Shown in pieces: positions 22,994 through 32,562 of a stretch of DNA of 39,125 nucleotides. The stretch lies in contig QHSL01000034.1 in the NCBI GenBank assembly GCA_003220435.1, positions 1-39,125 of the forward strand, given 5' to 3'. The notes beneath the pieces were generated by a model, which saw nothing but the letters and a program-made list of their open reading frames with translations, was not told the origin of the DNA and made no database searches. Every line of letters begins with the position of its first letter. Position 1 is the first letter of the stretch. Source of the DNA: Candidatus Rokuibacteriota bacterium. GTDB taxonomy: Bacteria; Methylomirabilota; Methylomirabilia; Rokubacteriales; CSP1-6. Made by a program: the position numbers and the translations under genes.

Positions 22994-25321
22994 TCAGTCG
23001 GGCGTACCGACCAGGATCCGCGCCGCGCGCGCGATGGCGTCGGCGTCGATCCCGAAGTGGCGATAGAGCGCGGCGCGCGTCCCCGACTGGCCGAAGTCGT
23101 CGACGCCGAGCGCCAGCTGGGGGGCGCCGAGCGCCCCGCCGATGAAGGCGAGCGTGTGCGAGTGGCCGTCGAGGACCGAGACGATCGGCACGTCCTCTTC
23201 TTCGGGGCTCACGAGCTCTTCCAGATAAGGCCGCGGCTCGCGCAAGCCCCGGTAGAGCCGATCGGGGGATGTGACGACGAAGACACTCGCGAGCACGCCT
23301 CGCCGCCGCAGCGCCCGGCTCGCCTGCACGGCCTCGGGCACGGTCACGCCGGCCGCGAACACGCTCAACGCATTCGCCTCCGGGTCCCAGCCCGGCTCGG
23401 CGCGCGCATCCACCAGGCGGTAGGCGCCCTGCAGGACCCCCCTCCGATACTCGGGGCTCGGCGGGAACGCCAGCGACTGGTCGACCGGCCGGGTCGAGAG
23501 TCGCAGATAGATCGATTCGCCCTGCCCGTCGGCCAGACCGCGGAGGCCGTCGAGCAGGATCCACTCGACTTCCCTGGCGAACGCCGGGTCCCAGTAGACG
23601 ATGCCCGGCAGCGCGATCCCGATCCCGGGCGTGATCACCGACTGATGCGCGCCGCCCTCCGGAGAGAGGCTGACGCCTGACGGCGTCGCCGCCACCACGA
23701 AGCGCGAGCCCGAGTAAAGCGCGTGATAGAGGGCGTCCAGTCCGCGGGTGACGAAGGGATCGTAGAGGGTGCCGACCGGCAGCAGGGTCTGGCCCGAGAG
23801 CTCGCGCGAGAGACCGAGCGCGCCCAGAAGCAGGAACAGGTTGTGCTCCGCGATGCCGAGCTCGATGTGCTGCCCCGTCGGCGACTCCTTCCACTGCATC
23901 GCCTGCGGCACGTCGGCGAACGGGTTCGGCTTCGCGTGGGGAAAATAGACGCCCTTGCGGTTGATCCAGCCCGCGAGATGCGTGGTCACCGCGACGTCGG
24001 CCGACACCGTCACGACCCGATCCGCGACCGGCAGCCGGCTCAGCGCGCCGAGTACGCGGCCGAGCGCCTCCTGGGTCGAGCACTCCGGGGGGTACGCCTC
24101 GTCGAGCTGCGCCGGAACCTCGACGCTCGCGGCGCGCGCGGGTGGCGTGAAGAGGGCGGGCAGCCGACGCACGAGCTCGGCCTCCTCGCTCGCCGGGGCG
24201 AACCCATCCCACTCCGCGCCTTCCGCGATGCCGAGCGACCGGCGCAGCTCGTCGATCTGACCCTGCGTGAGGAGCATCGTGTGGTTGAGCGGGTCGCCCG
24301 CGATCGGCAGCCCCCAGCCCTTGATCGTGTGGGCGAGGATGACGGTCGGCCGGTCGTCGAGCCGGCGCGCTCCCTCGAAGGCCTCGATGATCGAGGGGAG
24401 ATCGTGGCCGCCGACGTCGGCGACGAGCTCCGCGAGCGCCGGGTCGCCGAGGTTGGCCAGCAGCCGGTCGAGCGCGCGGTCGACACGGCCGTCGCCGTCG
24501 GTGACGAGTGCCTTGCGCACGGCGCCGGCGGGCGGGCGGAGCAACCGCTGATAGTCCGCGTTCGGCATCGAGTCGAGGCGGCGGCGGAGCCGGTCGCCTC
24601 CCGGCTTCTCAAACAGCGCGCGCAGCTTGCCGCCCCAGCGGAGCTCCTCGACGCGCCAGCCGCACGTCTCGAACATCGCGCGCGTCTGGCGCAGGCGGAC
24701 GTCGGGAACGATCCGGTCGAGCGACTGGCGGTTCACGTCCACGATCCAGAGGACATTCGTCAGGCGCGCGAGGGCTTCTTCGGCCAGCGCCTCGCCCACG
24801 TTGCCCTCGTCGAGCTCCGCGTCGCCCACCAGGACGATGACCCGGCCGCTCGGCTTCGCGCCGAAGTGGTCGGCCACGTAGCGCGACGCGAGCGCGCCGA
24901 ACGTCGCCTGGACCGCGCCCAGCCCCATCGAGCCGGTGGACAGGTCGACGATCGCGGCGTTCTTCCGGCGGCTCGGATAGGCCTGGAGCCCGCCGAAGCT
25001 CCGCAGCTCCCGCAGGGCGTCTGCGGTGAGCCGGCCGCGCAGGTACTGGATCGCGTAGAACGCGGGCGCGCCGTGAGCCTTGACCGCCACCAGGTCGTCG
25101 ACGCGTAGCGCGTCGAAGTACAGCGCGGTCAGCAAGCTGACGATCGAGGACGACGACGCCTGGTGGCCGCCGACCTTGATGCCGTCGCCGCCCGGGCGCA
25201 GCGTGTTGGCGTGATGCACCATGTAAGTGCCGAGCCACAGCACCTTCTTCTGGATCCGCTCGAGCACCGACAGGCGATCCACGGTGTGCCGCAGCGTAGC
25301 ACGCTCGCATCCGCCCGTCAT
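22994..25321 (-). CDS. Thiamine-diphosphate enzyme, transketolase / homodimeric pyruvate dehydrogenase E1-like
   Basis: Large single-chain ThDP enzyme of 775 residues from ATG 25321, between AceE (887) and transketolase (660). N-terminal ThDP domain: GGHQASSSSIVSLLTALYFD, SMGLGAVQATFGALASRY, GDAELDEGNVGEAL (GDAE 166-169, where GDGE is usual) to VDVNRQSLDR (Asn197), matching AceE's GDGEMDEPES...NCNLQRLDG; YQRLL..GAVRKAL and AHTIKGWG also match AceE. Central pyrimidine domain with GIAEHN (Glu492, the likely catalytic Glu). C-terminal transketolase-like domain. E1 of a pyruvate dehydrogenase complex is favoured, but no E2 or E3 gene is near. The start lacks a site; GTG 25285 is possible. Confidence 0.85.
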   Translation of the reverse strand: MTGGCERATLRHTVDRLSVLERIQKKVLWLGTYMVHHANTLRPGGDGIKVGGHQASSSSIVSLLTALYFDALRVDDLVAVKAHGAPAFYAIQYLRGRLTADALRELRSFGGLQAYPSRRKNAAIVDLSTGSMGLGAVQATFGALASRYVADHFGAKPSGRVIVLVGDAELDEGNVGEALAEEALARLTNVLWIVDVNRQSLDRIVPDVRLRQTRAMFETCGWRVEELRWGGKLRALFEKPGGDRLRRRLDSMPNADYQRLLRPPAGAVRKALVTDGDGRVDRALDRLLANLGDPALAELVADVGGHDLPSIIEAFEGARRLDDRPTVILAHTIKGWGLPIAGDPLNHTMLLTQGQIDELRRSLGIAEGAEWDGFAPASEEAELVRRLPALFTPPARAASVEVPAQLDEAYPPECSTQEALGRVLGALSRLPVADRVVTVSADVAVTTHLAGWINRKGVYFPHAKPNPFADVPQAMQWKESPTGQHIELGIAEHNLFLLLGALGLSRELSGQTLLPVGTLYDPFVTRGLDALYHALYSGSRFVVAATPSGVSLSPEGGAHQSVITPGIGIALPGIVYWDPAFAREVEWILLDGLRGLADGQGESIYLRLSTRPVDQSLAFPPSPEYRRGVLQGAYRLVDARAEPGWDPEANALSVFAAGVTVPEAVQASRALRRRGVLASVFVVTSPDRLYRGLREPRPYLEELVSPEEEDVPIVSVLDGHSHTLAFIGGALGAPQLALGVDDFGQSGTRAALYRHFGIDADAIARAARILVGTPD

Positions 25322-25342
25322 GGCGGTCCGCTCGGGAGGGCG

Positions 25343-25372
25343 TTGAAAACACGGGCCTCTCGCGTGTACATT
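25343..25372 (+). promoter_or_regulatory. DAHP synthase promoter
   Basis: TTGAAA (25343-25348, 5/6), an 18-base spacer and TACATT (25367-25372, 4/6) resemble sigma-70. The ATG at 25380 follows the -10 by 7 bases, so a start at or next to the ATG would give a leaderless transcript; no Shine-Dalgarno site is visible. Confidence 0.5.
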
Positions 25373-25379
25373 GCGCTCT

Positions 25380-26441
<1,062 letters not shown>

Positions 26442-26453
26442 GCCCGCCGCCTT

Positions 26454-27659
26454 TCAGGGCTCGGCGCGCCCTTTGATGAGCGTCGCCTTCAACGATCGCG
26501 AGCCGTCCGAGGACCTCCACGTGATCGTTCCGTCGCCCTCCGGGCTCAGCGTCACCGTGGATTTGTTCGAGAGCACCGCCTGGATGGCCCCGTCCTTGAT
26601 CGCGGCGTCGAAGACTCCGCCGCGGAAACCGGTCGAGCGGTACATCAGCCGGAACCGTTCCGGTCCATCGCCGACCGGCGCTACCAGGACCACCGTGTCC
26701 TCCAGAACCGCCCACTGCGGCCCGACCAGCGAGCGAACCGCCTCAGGAAGCGCGCCGGCGGCCGCGAAGGTTGGCCGCTCGGCCGGCGGGACCAGCAGGT
26801 CGCGGACGACGAGCCATTCGTCGTTGACTGCCGCGCAGGAGTAGCGACCGGCCGGCGGGCTCGGCTCAGAGAGGAAGCTCGAGAGACACAGACCGTATCG
26901 GAGGGCGAAGCGTCCGGTATGTCCCCCGCCGTGCCCGCTGATGCCGCTGGTCTCGTCGAGCAGCAGGTACGGAAGGCTGCGCCGCGAAAGGATCGCCTGG
27001 GCGCCCTCGCCGCGCACCACGTTGCCGAACAGGCTGTCGTCCTTCGGGAACAGGAGCATCAGGCGACCGACCTTGACGCGCTTGAGGATGCGATCGGTGA
27101 TCGACGGGTCGAGGCTGCTGCTGGCGTCCGCGAAACGGACCCCCGGAGCCAGCGCGACCACGGCGTCGATGTCGTCCGTCGAGTCGGCCGCCTCGAGCGA
27201 CACGTAGCCGCCGAACGACTGGCCCGCCAGGACGATCTTCTTGTATCCCTGCTTCCTCCGGGCCGCCGCCTCCTGAAGGGTGCGCTGGGCCGTGCGATAG
27301 AGCGGTCCGCCGGCCATCGTCTCGGCGAGGTGGTGGCGCTTGAGCATGATCACGTCCCACCCGCGGAACTGCTGCAGCCGCAGCACGGGGGGCGCCGGCG
27401 CTTTCCACGACTGGGTCGTCCCGGATATGCCGTGATTCCAGATGATCAGCCCGTGCGCGCGTTCTGGGCCGTACGAGGGAAGATCGCAGAACGCGCGCTC
27501 GAGCCAATAGTAGCGACTGCCCGGCTCCTGGTCGCACGCGAGGTCGTCGGGGGAAGCGCCCGTGACGCGGGGCACCGGCGACCACACCACGACCGCGAGC
27601 AGGGCGATGCCCGCGATCACCGCCCGCGCTATCGCGGAGCGCACCGTCGCGAAGATCAC
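26454..27659 (-). CDS. Secreted alpha/beta-hydrolase-fold protein
   Basis: 401 residues with a signal peptide (about 1-35) and an alpha/beta-hydrolase domain. The nucleophile elbow is GQSFGG (Ser148), the acid is probably Asp207 or Asp208 in FPKDDSL, and the base is His243 or His247 in SGHGGGH. The motif LIIWNHGISG is the oxyanion region. The region 265-401 is a C-terminal extension with SRSL..TLIKG-type beta structure and no recognised domain. Cysteines at 42, 58 and in GLCLSSF and YSCAA could form disulfides in the periplasm. The start is GTG 27659, overlapping the hydratase stop by GTGA. Substrate unknown; a bile-acid or lipid ester role is not supported. Confidence 0.75.
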   Translation of the reverse strand: MIFATVRSAIARAVIAGIALLAVVVWSPVPRVTGASPDDLACDQEPGSRYYWLERAFCDLPSYGPERAHGLIIWNHGISGTTQSWKAPAPPVLRLQQFRGWDVIMLKRHHLAETMAGGPLYRTAQRTLQEAAARRKQGYKKIVLAGQSFGGYVSLEAADSTDDIDAVVALAPGVRFADASSSLDPSITDRILKRVKVGRLMLLFPKDDSLFGNVVRGEGAQAILSRRSLPYLLLDETSGISGHGGGHTGRFALRYGLCLSSFLSEPSPPAGRYSCAAVNDEWLVVRDLLVPPAERPTFAAAGALPEAVRSLVGPQWAVLEDTVVLVAPVGDGPERFRLMYRSTGFRGGVFDAAIKDGAIQAVLSNKSTVTLSPEGDGTITWRSSDGSRSLKATLIKGRAEP

Positions 27660-28429
27660 TCGCCGCGGAACGCGGGCGTGCGCTTCTCCAGCATGGCCCG
27701 CACGCCTTCCCTGGCGTCGGCGCTGGCGCGGGCGCGGCGCGCCAGCTCGTCGAGGTCGCCGTGCTCGATCGTGTCGCGGAGCGCGGCCGAGCGCCGGATC
27801 GTCGCCTTCATCCCGGCCAGCGACAGGGGCGCGTTGGCGGCGATCGCCCGCGCGAGGTCGTAGGTCGCGCGCTCGAGCTCGGCCGCGGGGACGACGGCGT
27901 GGACCATCCCGATCTCGTACGCACGCCCGGCGTCGACGGGCTGGCCGGTCAGCAAGATCTGCCGGGTGAACGCCGGTCCGATGATCTCGACGAGCTTCTG
28001 GCCGAGCGGGAACGGCACGACGAGCCCGAGCTTGGCCAGCGGCATCGCGAAGCGCGCCACGTCGGCGGCGACGCGGAAGTCGCAGTGGAGCGCCAGCTCG
28101 AAGCCGCCGGCGTACGCCGCGCCGTGGACCATGGCGATCGACGGGCGGCTCGACGCTTCAATGTGCCGGAACAGATCGATCACGTCCGCCTCGGGCTCTT
28201 GCGTGTCACGCTGTCGCCGGCTCATCTCGTTCAGGTCCCGCCCGGAGCAGAACGCGGTGCCGGCGCCGCGGAGGACGACGACCCGGACGCCCGCGTCGCG
28301 CTCGAGTTCGTCGAAGCGGCGGCGCAGCTCGTCGAGCATCGCGGTGTTGAGCGCGTTGCGGCGCTCGGGGCGATTGAGCGTGATGGTGGCGATCGAGTCG
28401 GCGACCGCGCACAGAACTTCGTCGGCCAT
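27656..28429 (-). CDS. Enoyl-CoA hydratase/isomerase family protein
   Basis: Crotonase-fold enzyme of 257 residues from ATG 28429, GAGAGGA upstream. Oxyanion-hole motifs AFCSGRDLNEM and HGAAYAGGFELALHCDFRVAADVARFAMP are present. In rat enoyl-CoA hydratase two Glu residues (144 and 164) do the chemistry; here the first is kept (Glu111 in GGFELAL), while the second, normally in PEI, is Leu131 (MPLAKLG). It may therefore be an isomerase, hydrolase or otherwise changed member and not a standard hydratase. It follows the acyl-CoA dehydrogenase gene by 77 bp and overlaps the secreted hydrolase. Confidence 0.9.
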   Translation of the reverse strand: MADEVLCAVADSIATITLNRPERRNALNTAMLDELRRRFDELERDAGVRVVVLRGAGTAFCSGRDLNEMSRRQRDTQEPEADVIDLFRHIEASSRPSIAMVHGAAYAGGFELALHCDFRVAADVARFAMPLAKLGLVVPFPLGQKLVEIIGPAFTRQILLTGQPVDAGRAYEIGMVHAVVPAAELERATYDLARAIAANAPLSLAGMKATIRRSAALRDTIEHGDLDELARRARASADAREGVRAMLEKRTPAFRGE

Positions 28430-28463
28430 CGCGATGGTCCTCTCTAGTCGCGCCTCGGCCGGC

Positions 28464-28477
28464 GGGGCCCCAGCCCC
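28464..28477 (+). repeat. GC-rich hairpin repeat, copy 1 (inverse of 34063-34076)
   Basis: GGGGCCCCAGCCCC in the 77-bp gap between the acyl-CoA dehydrogenase and hydratase genes is the exact reverse complement of GGGGCTGGGGCCCC at 34063-34076. It can fold with a GGGGC stem and CCCA loop. Both copies are intergenic. Confidence 0.4.
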
Positions 28478-28506
28478 ACGACGGCCTGCAGCGCGCACAC
28501 CCTGGG

Positions 28507-29667
28507 TCAGCGGAACAGTGAGCGCGCGATGACCATGCGGTGGACCTCGGACGGGCCCTCGCCGATGCGCCGCACGCGGGCCTCACGGTACCAGCGCTCC
28601 AGCGGAAACTCCTTCGACACGCCGTAGGCGCCGTGGATCTGGACGGCGGCGTCGACCACGCGGCCCAGGACTTCGCTCGAGTAGAGCTTGGCCATCGAGG
28701 CCTCGACGCGGGCGTCCTCGCCGCGGTCCGCCTTCCAGGCGCCCTCCCAGATGAGCCAGCGGCACGCGCGGATCTCGACCTCGGCGTCCGCCAGCATCCA
28801 CTGGATGGCCTGGCGCTGGCTGAGTGGGGCGCCGAACGTCGAGCGCTGCTTGGCGTGAGCGATCGCCATCCGGTGCGCGGCGACGGCGACGCCGAGATTG
28901 CACGCCGAGTACGGAAAGCGGTTCTTCACGAGCAGATCGAAGGCCAGGTCCAGACCCTGGCCCTCGGCGCCCACCAGGTTCTCGGCGGGGATCTCGCAGT
29001 CCTCGAGCGCGACGTCGTTGGGGATCGCCGAGGTCCTGATGACCTTGATGGGACGCGCGGTGAAGCCGGGCGTGCCGTGCTCGAGGATGAAGCACGAGAT
29101 CCCGGCGCGGCCCTTCGCTCGATCGGTGCGCGCCCACACGAGGCCCCACGGCGCGTCGTGGGCGCGTGATGTGAAGACCTTGCGGCCGTTCAGGACCCAC
29201 CGGTCGCCCTTGCGCTCCGCGCGCGTCTGGATGGCGCCGGCCGGGTCGGAGCCGCCCGAGGGCTCGGTGATGGCGAAGAACGTCTTGAGCCCCTCGCGGA
29301 TCGTGGGCTCGGCGTATTTCCTGATCTGCTCCTTGTTCCCCGCCCAGATCGCCGGCGGCGGATAGCGGCCGAAGACGCCGCAGCCCGGGTTGTAGAGTCC
29401 CATCCGGTGCTGCGACATCTCCTCGAGCGCGACGCACATCGAGAACGTGTCGAGACCCCCGCCGCCGTACTCCTCAGGAGCGCCGAGGGCCCAGAGGCCC
29501 GCCGCCTTGGTCTTGGCGGCGAGCCGGCGGTAGTCGTCTTCGGGGATCTCCGGAGCGTCCGGATCGATCCGCTGCTCGATCGGAAGGAGCTCGTCGCGGA
29601 TGACCCGACGAATCTGCTCGCGGAGGACGAGCAGCTCGTCGGGCATCCGGTAGCCGGGAAAGTTCAT
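28507..29667 (-). CDS. Acyl-CoA dehydrogenase
   Basis: FAD enzyme introducing a trans-2 double bond into an acyl-CoA. 386 residues. Blocks: GLWALGAPEEYGGGGLDT, FFAITEPSGGSDPAGAIQTRAERKGDRWVLNGRKVFTSRAHDAPWGLV, RVEASMAKLYSSEVLGRVVDAAVQIHGAYGVSKEFPLERWYREARV and the end IGEGPSEVHRMVIARSLFR, in which Glu370 (GEG) matches the catalytic Glu of YEGT. Substrate chain or branch type is unclear; the downstream hydratase and upstream ilvE suggest branched-chain acyl-CoA from amino acids. ATG 29667 starts 26 bp after ilvE. Confidence 0.93.
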   Translation of the reverse strand: MNFPGYRMPDELLVLREQIRRVIRDELLPIEQRIDPDAPEIPEDDYRRLAAKTKAAGLWALGAPEEYGGGGLDTFSMCVALEEMSQHRMGLYNPGCGVFGRYPPPAIWAGNKEQIRKYAEPTIREGLKTFFAITEPSGGSDPAGAIQTRAERKGDRWVLNGRKVFTSRAHDAPWGLVWARTDRAKGRAGISCFILEHGTPGFTARPIKVIRTSAIPNDVALEDCEIPAENLVGAEGQGLDLAFDLLVKNRFPYSACNLGVAVAAHRMAIAHAKQRSTFGAPLSQRQAIQWMLADAEVEIRACRWLIWEGAWKADRGEDARVEASMAKLYSSEVLGRVVDAAVQIHGAYGVSKEFPLERWYREARVRRIGEGPSEVHRMVIARSLFR

Positions 29668-29692
29668 TCGGGAATAGCCGCGCCCGGCCGGA

Positions 29693-30616
29693 TCAGACCC
29701 TCACGGGGCGATAGGTCGGCGTCCGCCACTCCGGGAACCGCGTGTCGACGCCGCGCACGATGTCCATGTACGCCCGGGTCAGGCGCTGCGTGATCGGGCC
29801 CACCTTTCCATCGCCGAGCGGGAATTTGTCGATCGAGAGGATCGGCGTGATCTCGTAGCCGCTGCCGCAGAGGAACGCCTCGTCGGCCACGTAGAGCTCG
29901 GTGCGGTCGATCTCGCGCTCGACGACGCCCATGCCCAGGAGCTCGGGGCAGATCGCGTCCATCAGCGTCGTGCGCGTGATCGACTCGAGGATGTCGGCGG
30001 TGACCGGCGGCGTCACCAGGCGGCCCTTCCTGACCATGAAGAACGTGGCGCCGGTACCCTCGGCGACGTGCCCTTCCCGGTTGAGGAGGAGCGGCTGGTC
30101 ATAGCCGTCGGCCTTCGCCTGCAGCGTCGCCAGCCGGCCGTTCTGGTAGTTGGCGCCGCACTTCAGGCGGATGGGGATCGCGTTGTCCGCGGTGCGCTGC
30201 CAGGAGCTCACGCAGCACTTGAGCCCGGCGCCCTCGGCCACGCGCGGTCGGCGCCGCGGGTTGATGTAGATCCCCGTCGGCGTCGTGGCGTCGAGCCCGG
30301 TGCCGGTCACGTACGCGCACATGTGCATGTGGATGTCTTCTTTGACCTCGTTTCCGGAAAGCACCGTGCGCACGGCTTCGTAGAGGTCGAGGTCGCTGTA
30401 GGGGATCGTGAACCGCATCATCTTCATCGATTCCCTGAAGCGCGCGAAATGCTCCGGCAGCCGGAACGAATAGACCTCGTCATCGGCGGCGTTCCAGTAG
30501 GCGCGCAGCCCCTCGAACACGTTGGTCGCGTAGAACACCGCGGCGCTGTTGACGGGCAGGACCGCCTCCGACTGGGGCACGAGCTTACCGTTCATCCAGA
30601 TGTTGAGGTCTTTCAT
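29693..30616 (-). CDS. ilvE: Branched-chain amino-acid aminotransferase
   Basis: PLP enzyme (class IV) interconverting leucine, isoleucine and valine with their keto acids. 307 residues. Motifs: IWMNGKLVPQSEAVLPVNSAAVFYATNVFEGLRAY, HMCAYVTGTGLDAT, LKCGANYQNG with the PLP lysine Lys152, HVAEGTGATFFMVRKG, DILESITRTTLMDA and DEAFLCGSGYEITPI. Start ATG 30616 with AAAGGAG upstream. First gene of the run ilvE, acyl-CoA dehydrogenase, hydratase family, secreted hydrolase, which could form a branched-chain breakdown unit (inference). Confidence 0.95.
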   Translation of the reverse strand: MKDLNIWMNGKLVPQSEAVLPVNSAAVFYATNVFEGLRAYWNAADDEVYSFRLPEHFARFRESMKMMRFTIPYSDLDLYEAVRTVLSGNEVKEDIHMHMCAYVTGTGLDATTPTGIYINPRRRPRVAEGAGLKCCVSSWQRTADNAIPIRLKCGANYQNGRLATLQAKADGYDQPLLLNREGHVAEGTGATFFMVRKGRLVTPPVTADILESITRTTLMDAICPELLGMGVVEREIDRTELYVADEAFLCGSGYEITPILSIDKFPLGDGKVGPITQRLTRAYMDIVRGVDTRFPEWRTPTYRPVRV

Positions 30617-30711
30617 AGACGCGGGCTCCTTTGGTCTGCGGCTGTTCGGGGTGTCGGTGCCAGCAAAGATACAGGAACATCGGCCCTCAGGGAAACAGGC
30701 TCGCCGTGCGC

Positions 30712-30717
30712 TATCCT
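30712..30717 (+). promoter_or_regulatory. Candidate -10 box for the ABC exporter
   Basis: TATCCT lies 9 bases before the ABC ATP-binding gene's ATG 30727; no convincing -35 and no Shine-Dalgarno site are seen. This matches the leaderless pattern of three other starts here. Confidence 0.3.
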
Positions 30718-30726
30718 GGCCGCGGC

Positions 30727-31611
30727 ATGACCCCGGTCGTCGAGCTGGTGGGCGCCCGCAAACGCTTCGGCGACGTCGAAGCGGTGCGCGGCGTCGACCT
30801 CACGATCGGCGCGGGCGACATGGTCGCGCTGCTCGGCCCCAACGGCGCCGGAAAGACGACGTCGATCGCGCTCATGCTCGGCCTGCGGCGCCCGACCGAC
30901 GGCCGGGCGCGCCTCTTCGGACACGACCCGGCGGACCGGCGCGCGCGGAGCCGCTGCGGCGTGATGCTGCAGGAGTCGGGCACGACAGGCGTGTTGACGG
31001 TGCGCGAGCTCGTGGATCTGTTCCGCGCCTACTACCCAGCGCCGCTGCCCACCGAGAGGGCGATCGCGCTCGCCGGACTGGAGGCGAAGGCCAACGCGCG
31101 GGCCGGGACGCTCTCCGGCGGCGAGCGCCAGCGCCTCTACTTCGCGCTCGCGGTGTGCGGCGATCCGGAGGCGCTGTTCCTCGACGAGCCGACCGTGGGC
31201 ATGGACGTCGAGACGCGCCGCGCGGTGCTCGACAGCATCCGCGAGCTCAGCGCCGCCGGCAAGACGATCGTGCTCACCACCCACTACCTGGAAGAGGCCG
31301 ATCAGCTCGCGCGGCGCATCATCGTGATCGACCACGGCCTGGTCATCGCCGACGCGACGCCGCGCGAGATCAAGGCGCGGATCCCGAGCAAGCGCGTGAG
31401 CTTCAGCGCGGGCGCGCCGCTGGGCGACGCGATCTTCCAGGGGCTCGCGGTTCAGAGCGTGGAGGTCTCGGGCCGGCGCGTGCGATTGCTCAGCCACGAG
31501 CCCGAGCGGGTGCTCAAGACGCTGTTCGAGCGCGGCGTCGCCGTGGAAGACCTCGAGGTCACCGGCGCCGACCTGGAGGAGGCGTTTCTCAGCCTCACCG
31601 CGCGCCGATGA
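30727..31611 (+). CDS. ABC-2 type transporter ATP-binding protein
   Basis: ATPase of an ABC exporter of the CcmA/DrrA/NodI group. 294 residues. ATP motifs: Walker A GPNGAGKT (37-44), signature LSGGE (129-133), Walker B LFLDEPTVGMD (Glu154), H-loop His186 (TTHYLEEAD). The C-terminal 80 residues end with LEEAFLSLTARR, the usual tail of DrrA-like proteins. ATG 30727 is chosen over an earlier start because family similarity begins there. Its stop overlaps the permease start by ATGA. The exported substrate is unknown. Confidence 0.95.
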   Translation: MTPVVELVGARKRFGDVEAVRGVDLTIGAGDMVALLGPNGAGKTTSIALMLGLRRPTDGRARLFGHDPADRRARSRCGVMLQESGTTGVLTVRELVDLFRAYYPAPLPTERAIALAGLEAKANARAGTLSGGERQRLYFALAVCGDPEALFLDEPTVGMDVETRRAVLDSIRELSAAGKTIVLTTHYLEEADQLARRIIVIDHGLVIADATPREIKARIPSKRVSFSAGAPLGDAIFQGLAVQSVEVSGRRVRLLSHEPERVLKTLFERGVAVEDLEVTGADLEEAFLSLTARR

Positions 31612-32387
31612 GCGGCCCGGCCGCCGCACCGCTGCTGCGGATGCTCCTGGCCCAGACCCGGTGCGAGCTGCTGATGCGCTGGCGGGTCCCGGCCTTCAGC
31701 GTCACGAACCTCGCGCTGCCGATCCTGTTCTTCGTCTTCTTCGGCCTGCCGGTCGCCCACCTCACGCGTGGCGACGGCGTGAGCCTCGGCGCGTTCTTGT
31801 TGGCGTCGTTCGGCGCCTACGCGGTCGGCCAGGTGATGGTCTACGGCTTCGGCATCGGCGTCGCCAACGAGCGCGGCATGAAGGTCGATCGGCTGATGCG
31901 GGCCAGTCCGCTGCCGCCGGGCGTGTTCATGCTGGCGAAGGTGCTCACCGCGCTGGTCTTCTCGCTGGTCGCGCTGAGCCTGTTGATCGGGTTCGGGATC
32001 GTCGTGGGCGGCGTCCGCCAACCGGCGGCCGTCTGGGCCACGATCATCGCGCGCCTCCTCGCCGGCTCGCTGCCGTTCATCGGGCTCGGCTTCTGGATCG
32101 GCTACTGGTCGGGGCCCAACGCGGCGCCCGCGGTGGCGAACCTGATCTATCTGCCGCTGTCGTTCGCCTCCGGGCTCTTCGTCCCGCTCAACCAGCTTCC
32201 CGACTTCGTGCGCACGATCGCGCCCTACCTGCCGAGCTATCACTACGCGCAGCTCGCGTGGAGCGCGCTCGGCGCCGGGAAGGAGCCGCTGCGCGAGAGT
32301 CTCCTGTGGCTGGCCGGGTACTCCGCGCTGTTCCTGACGCTCGCCGTCAGGATGTACCGGCGCGAGGAGCGCGCGAAGTTCGCGTGA
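31608..32387 (+). CDS. ABC-2 type transporter permease
   Basis: Membrane partner of the upstream ATPase. 259 residues with six hydrophobic helices (about 25-47, 60-84, 105-135, 143-172, 178-200 and 230-250). Family features: the N-terminal LLRMLLAQTRCELLMRWRVPAFSVTNLALPILFFVFFG, RGMKVDRLMRASPLPPGVFMLAKVL, and FASGLFVPLNQLPDFVRTIAPYLPSYHYAQL, a typical ABC2_membrane C-terminal segment. Starts at ATG 31608, overlapping the ATPase stop. Followed by the epimerase stub. Confidence 0.93.
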   Translation: MSGPAAAPLLRMLLAQTRCELLMRWRVPAFSVTNLALPILFFVFFGLPVAHLTRGDGVSLGAFLLASFGAYAVGQVMVYGFGIGVANERGMKVDRLMRASPLPPGVFMLAKVLTALVFSLVALSLLIGFGIVVGGVRQPAAVWATIIARLLAGSLPFIGLGFWIGYWSGPNAAPAVANLIYLPLSFASGLFVPLNQLPDFVRTIAPYLPSYHYAQLAWSALGAGKEPLRESLLWLAGYSALFLTLAVRMYRREERAKFA

Positions 32388-32409
32388 GCCGGCGGAACGA
32401 GCGGGTCGG

Positions 32410-32541
32410 GTGAAGCTCGTCATCCCCGGCGGCTCCGGTCAGGTCGGGACGATCCTGGCCCGCGCCTTTCACCGAGACGGCCACGAGGTGATCGTCCTCG
32501 TGGTAGGTCTGGCTCTCACCGCTCCCCGACGCTCCGGGTAG
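32410..32541 (+). pseudogene. N-terminal stub of an NAD-dependent epimerase (TIGR01777-like)
   Basis: GTG 32410 to TAG 32541 encodes 43 residues beginning MKLVIPGGSGQVGTILARAF and continuing HRDGHEVIVLV. This is the start of epimerases of the TIGR01777/DUF1731 type, where it leads into a 300-residue protein (GGSGQVG is the NAD loop). After ILV the family sequence is lost and a stop follows. The rest appears to have been deleted, with the amidohydrolase gene now 21 bp downstream. It follows the permease by 22 bp. Confidence 0.6.
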
Positions 32542-32562
32542 CCGACAGGAGGGATCACCACC

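Noticed and set aside
23723-25108. 461-residue plus-strand frame across the ThDP enzyme gene
   Set aside because: Antisense shadow; no recognisable domain.
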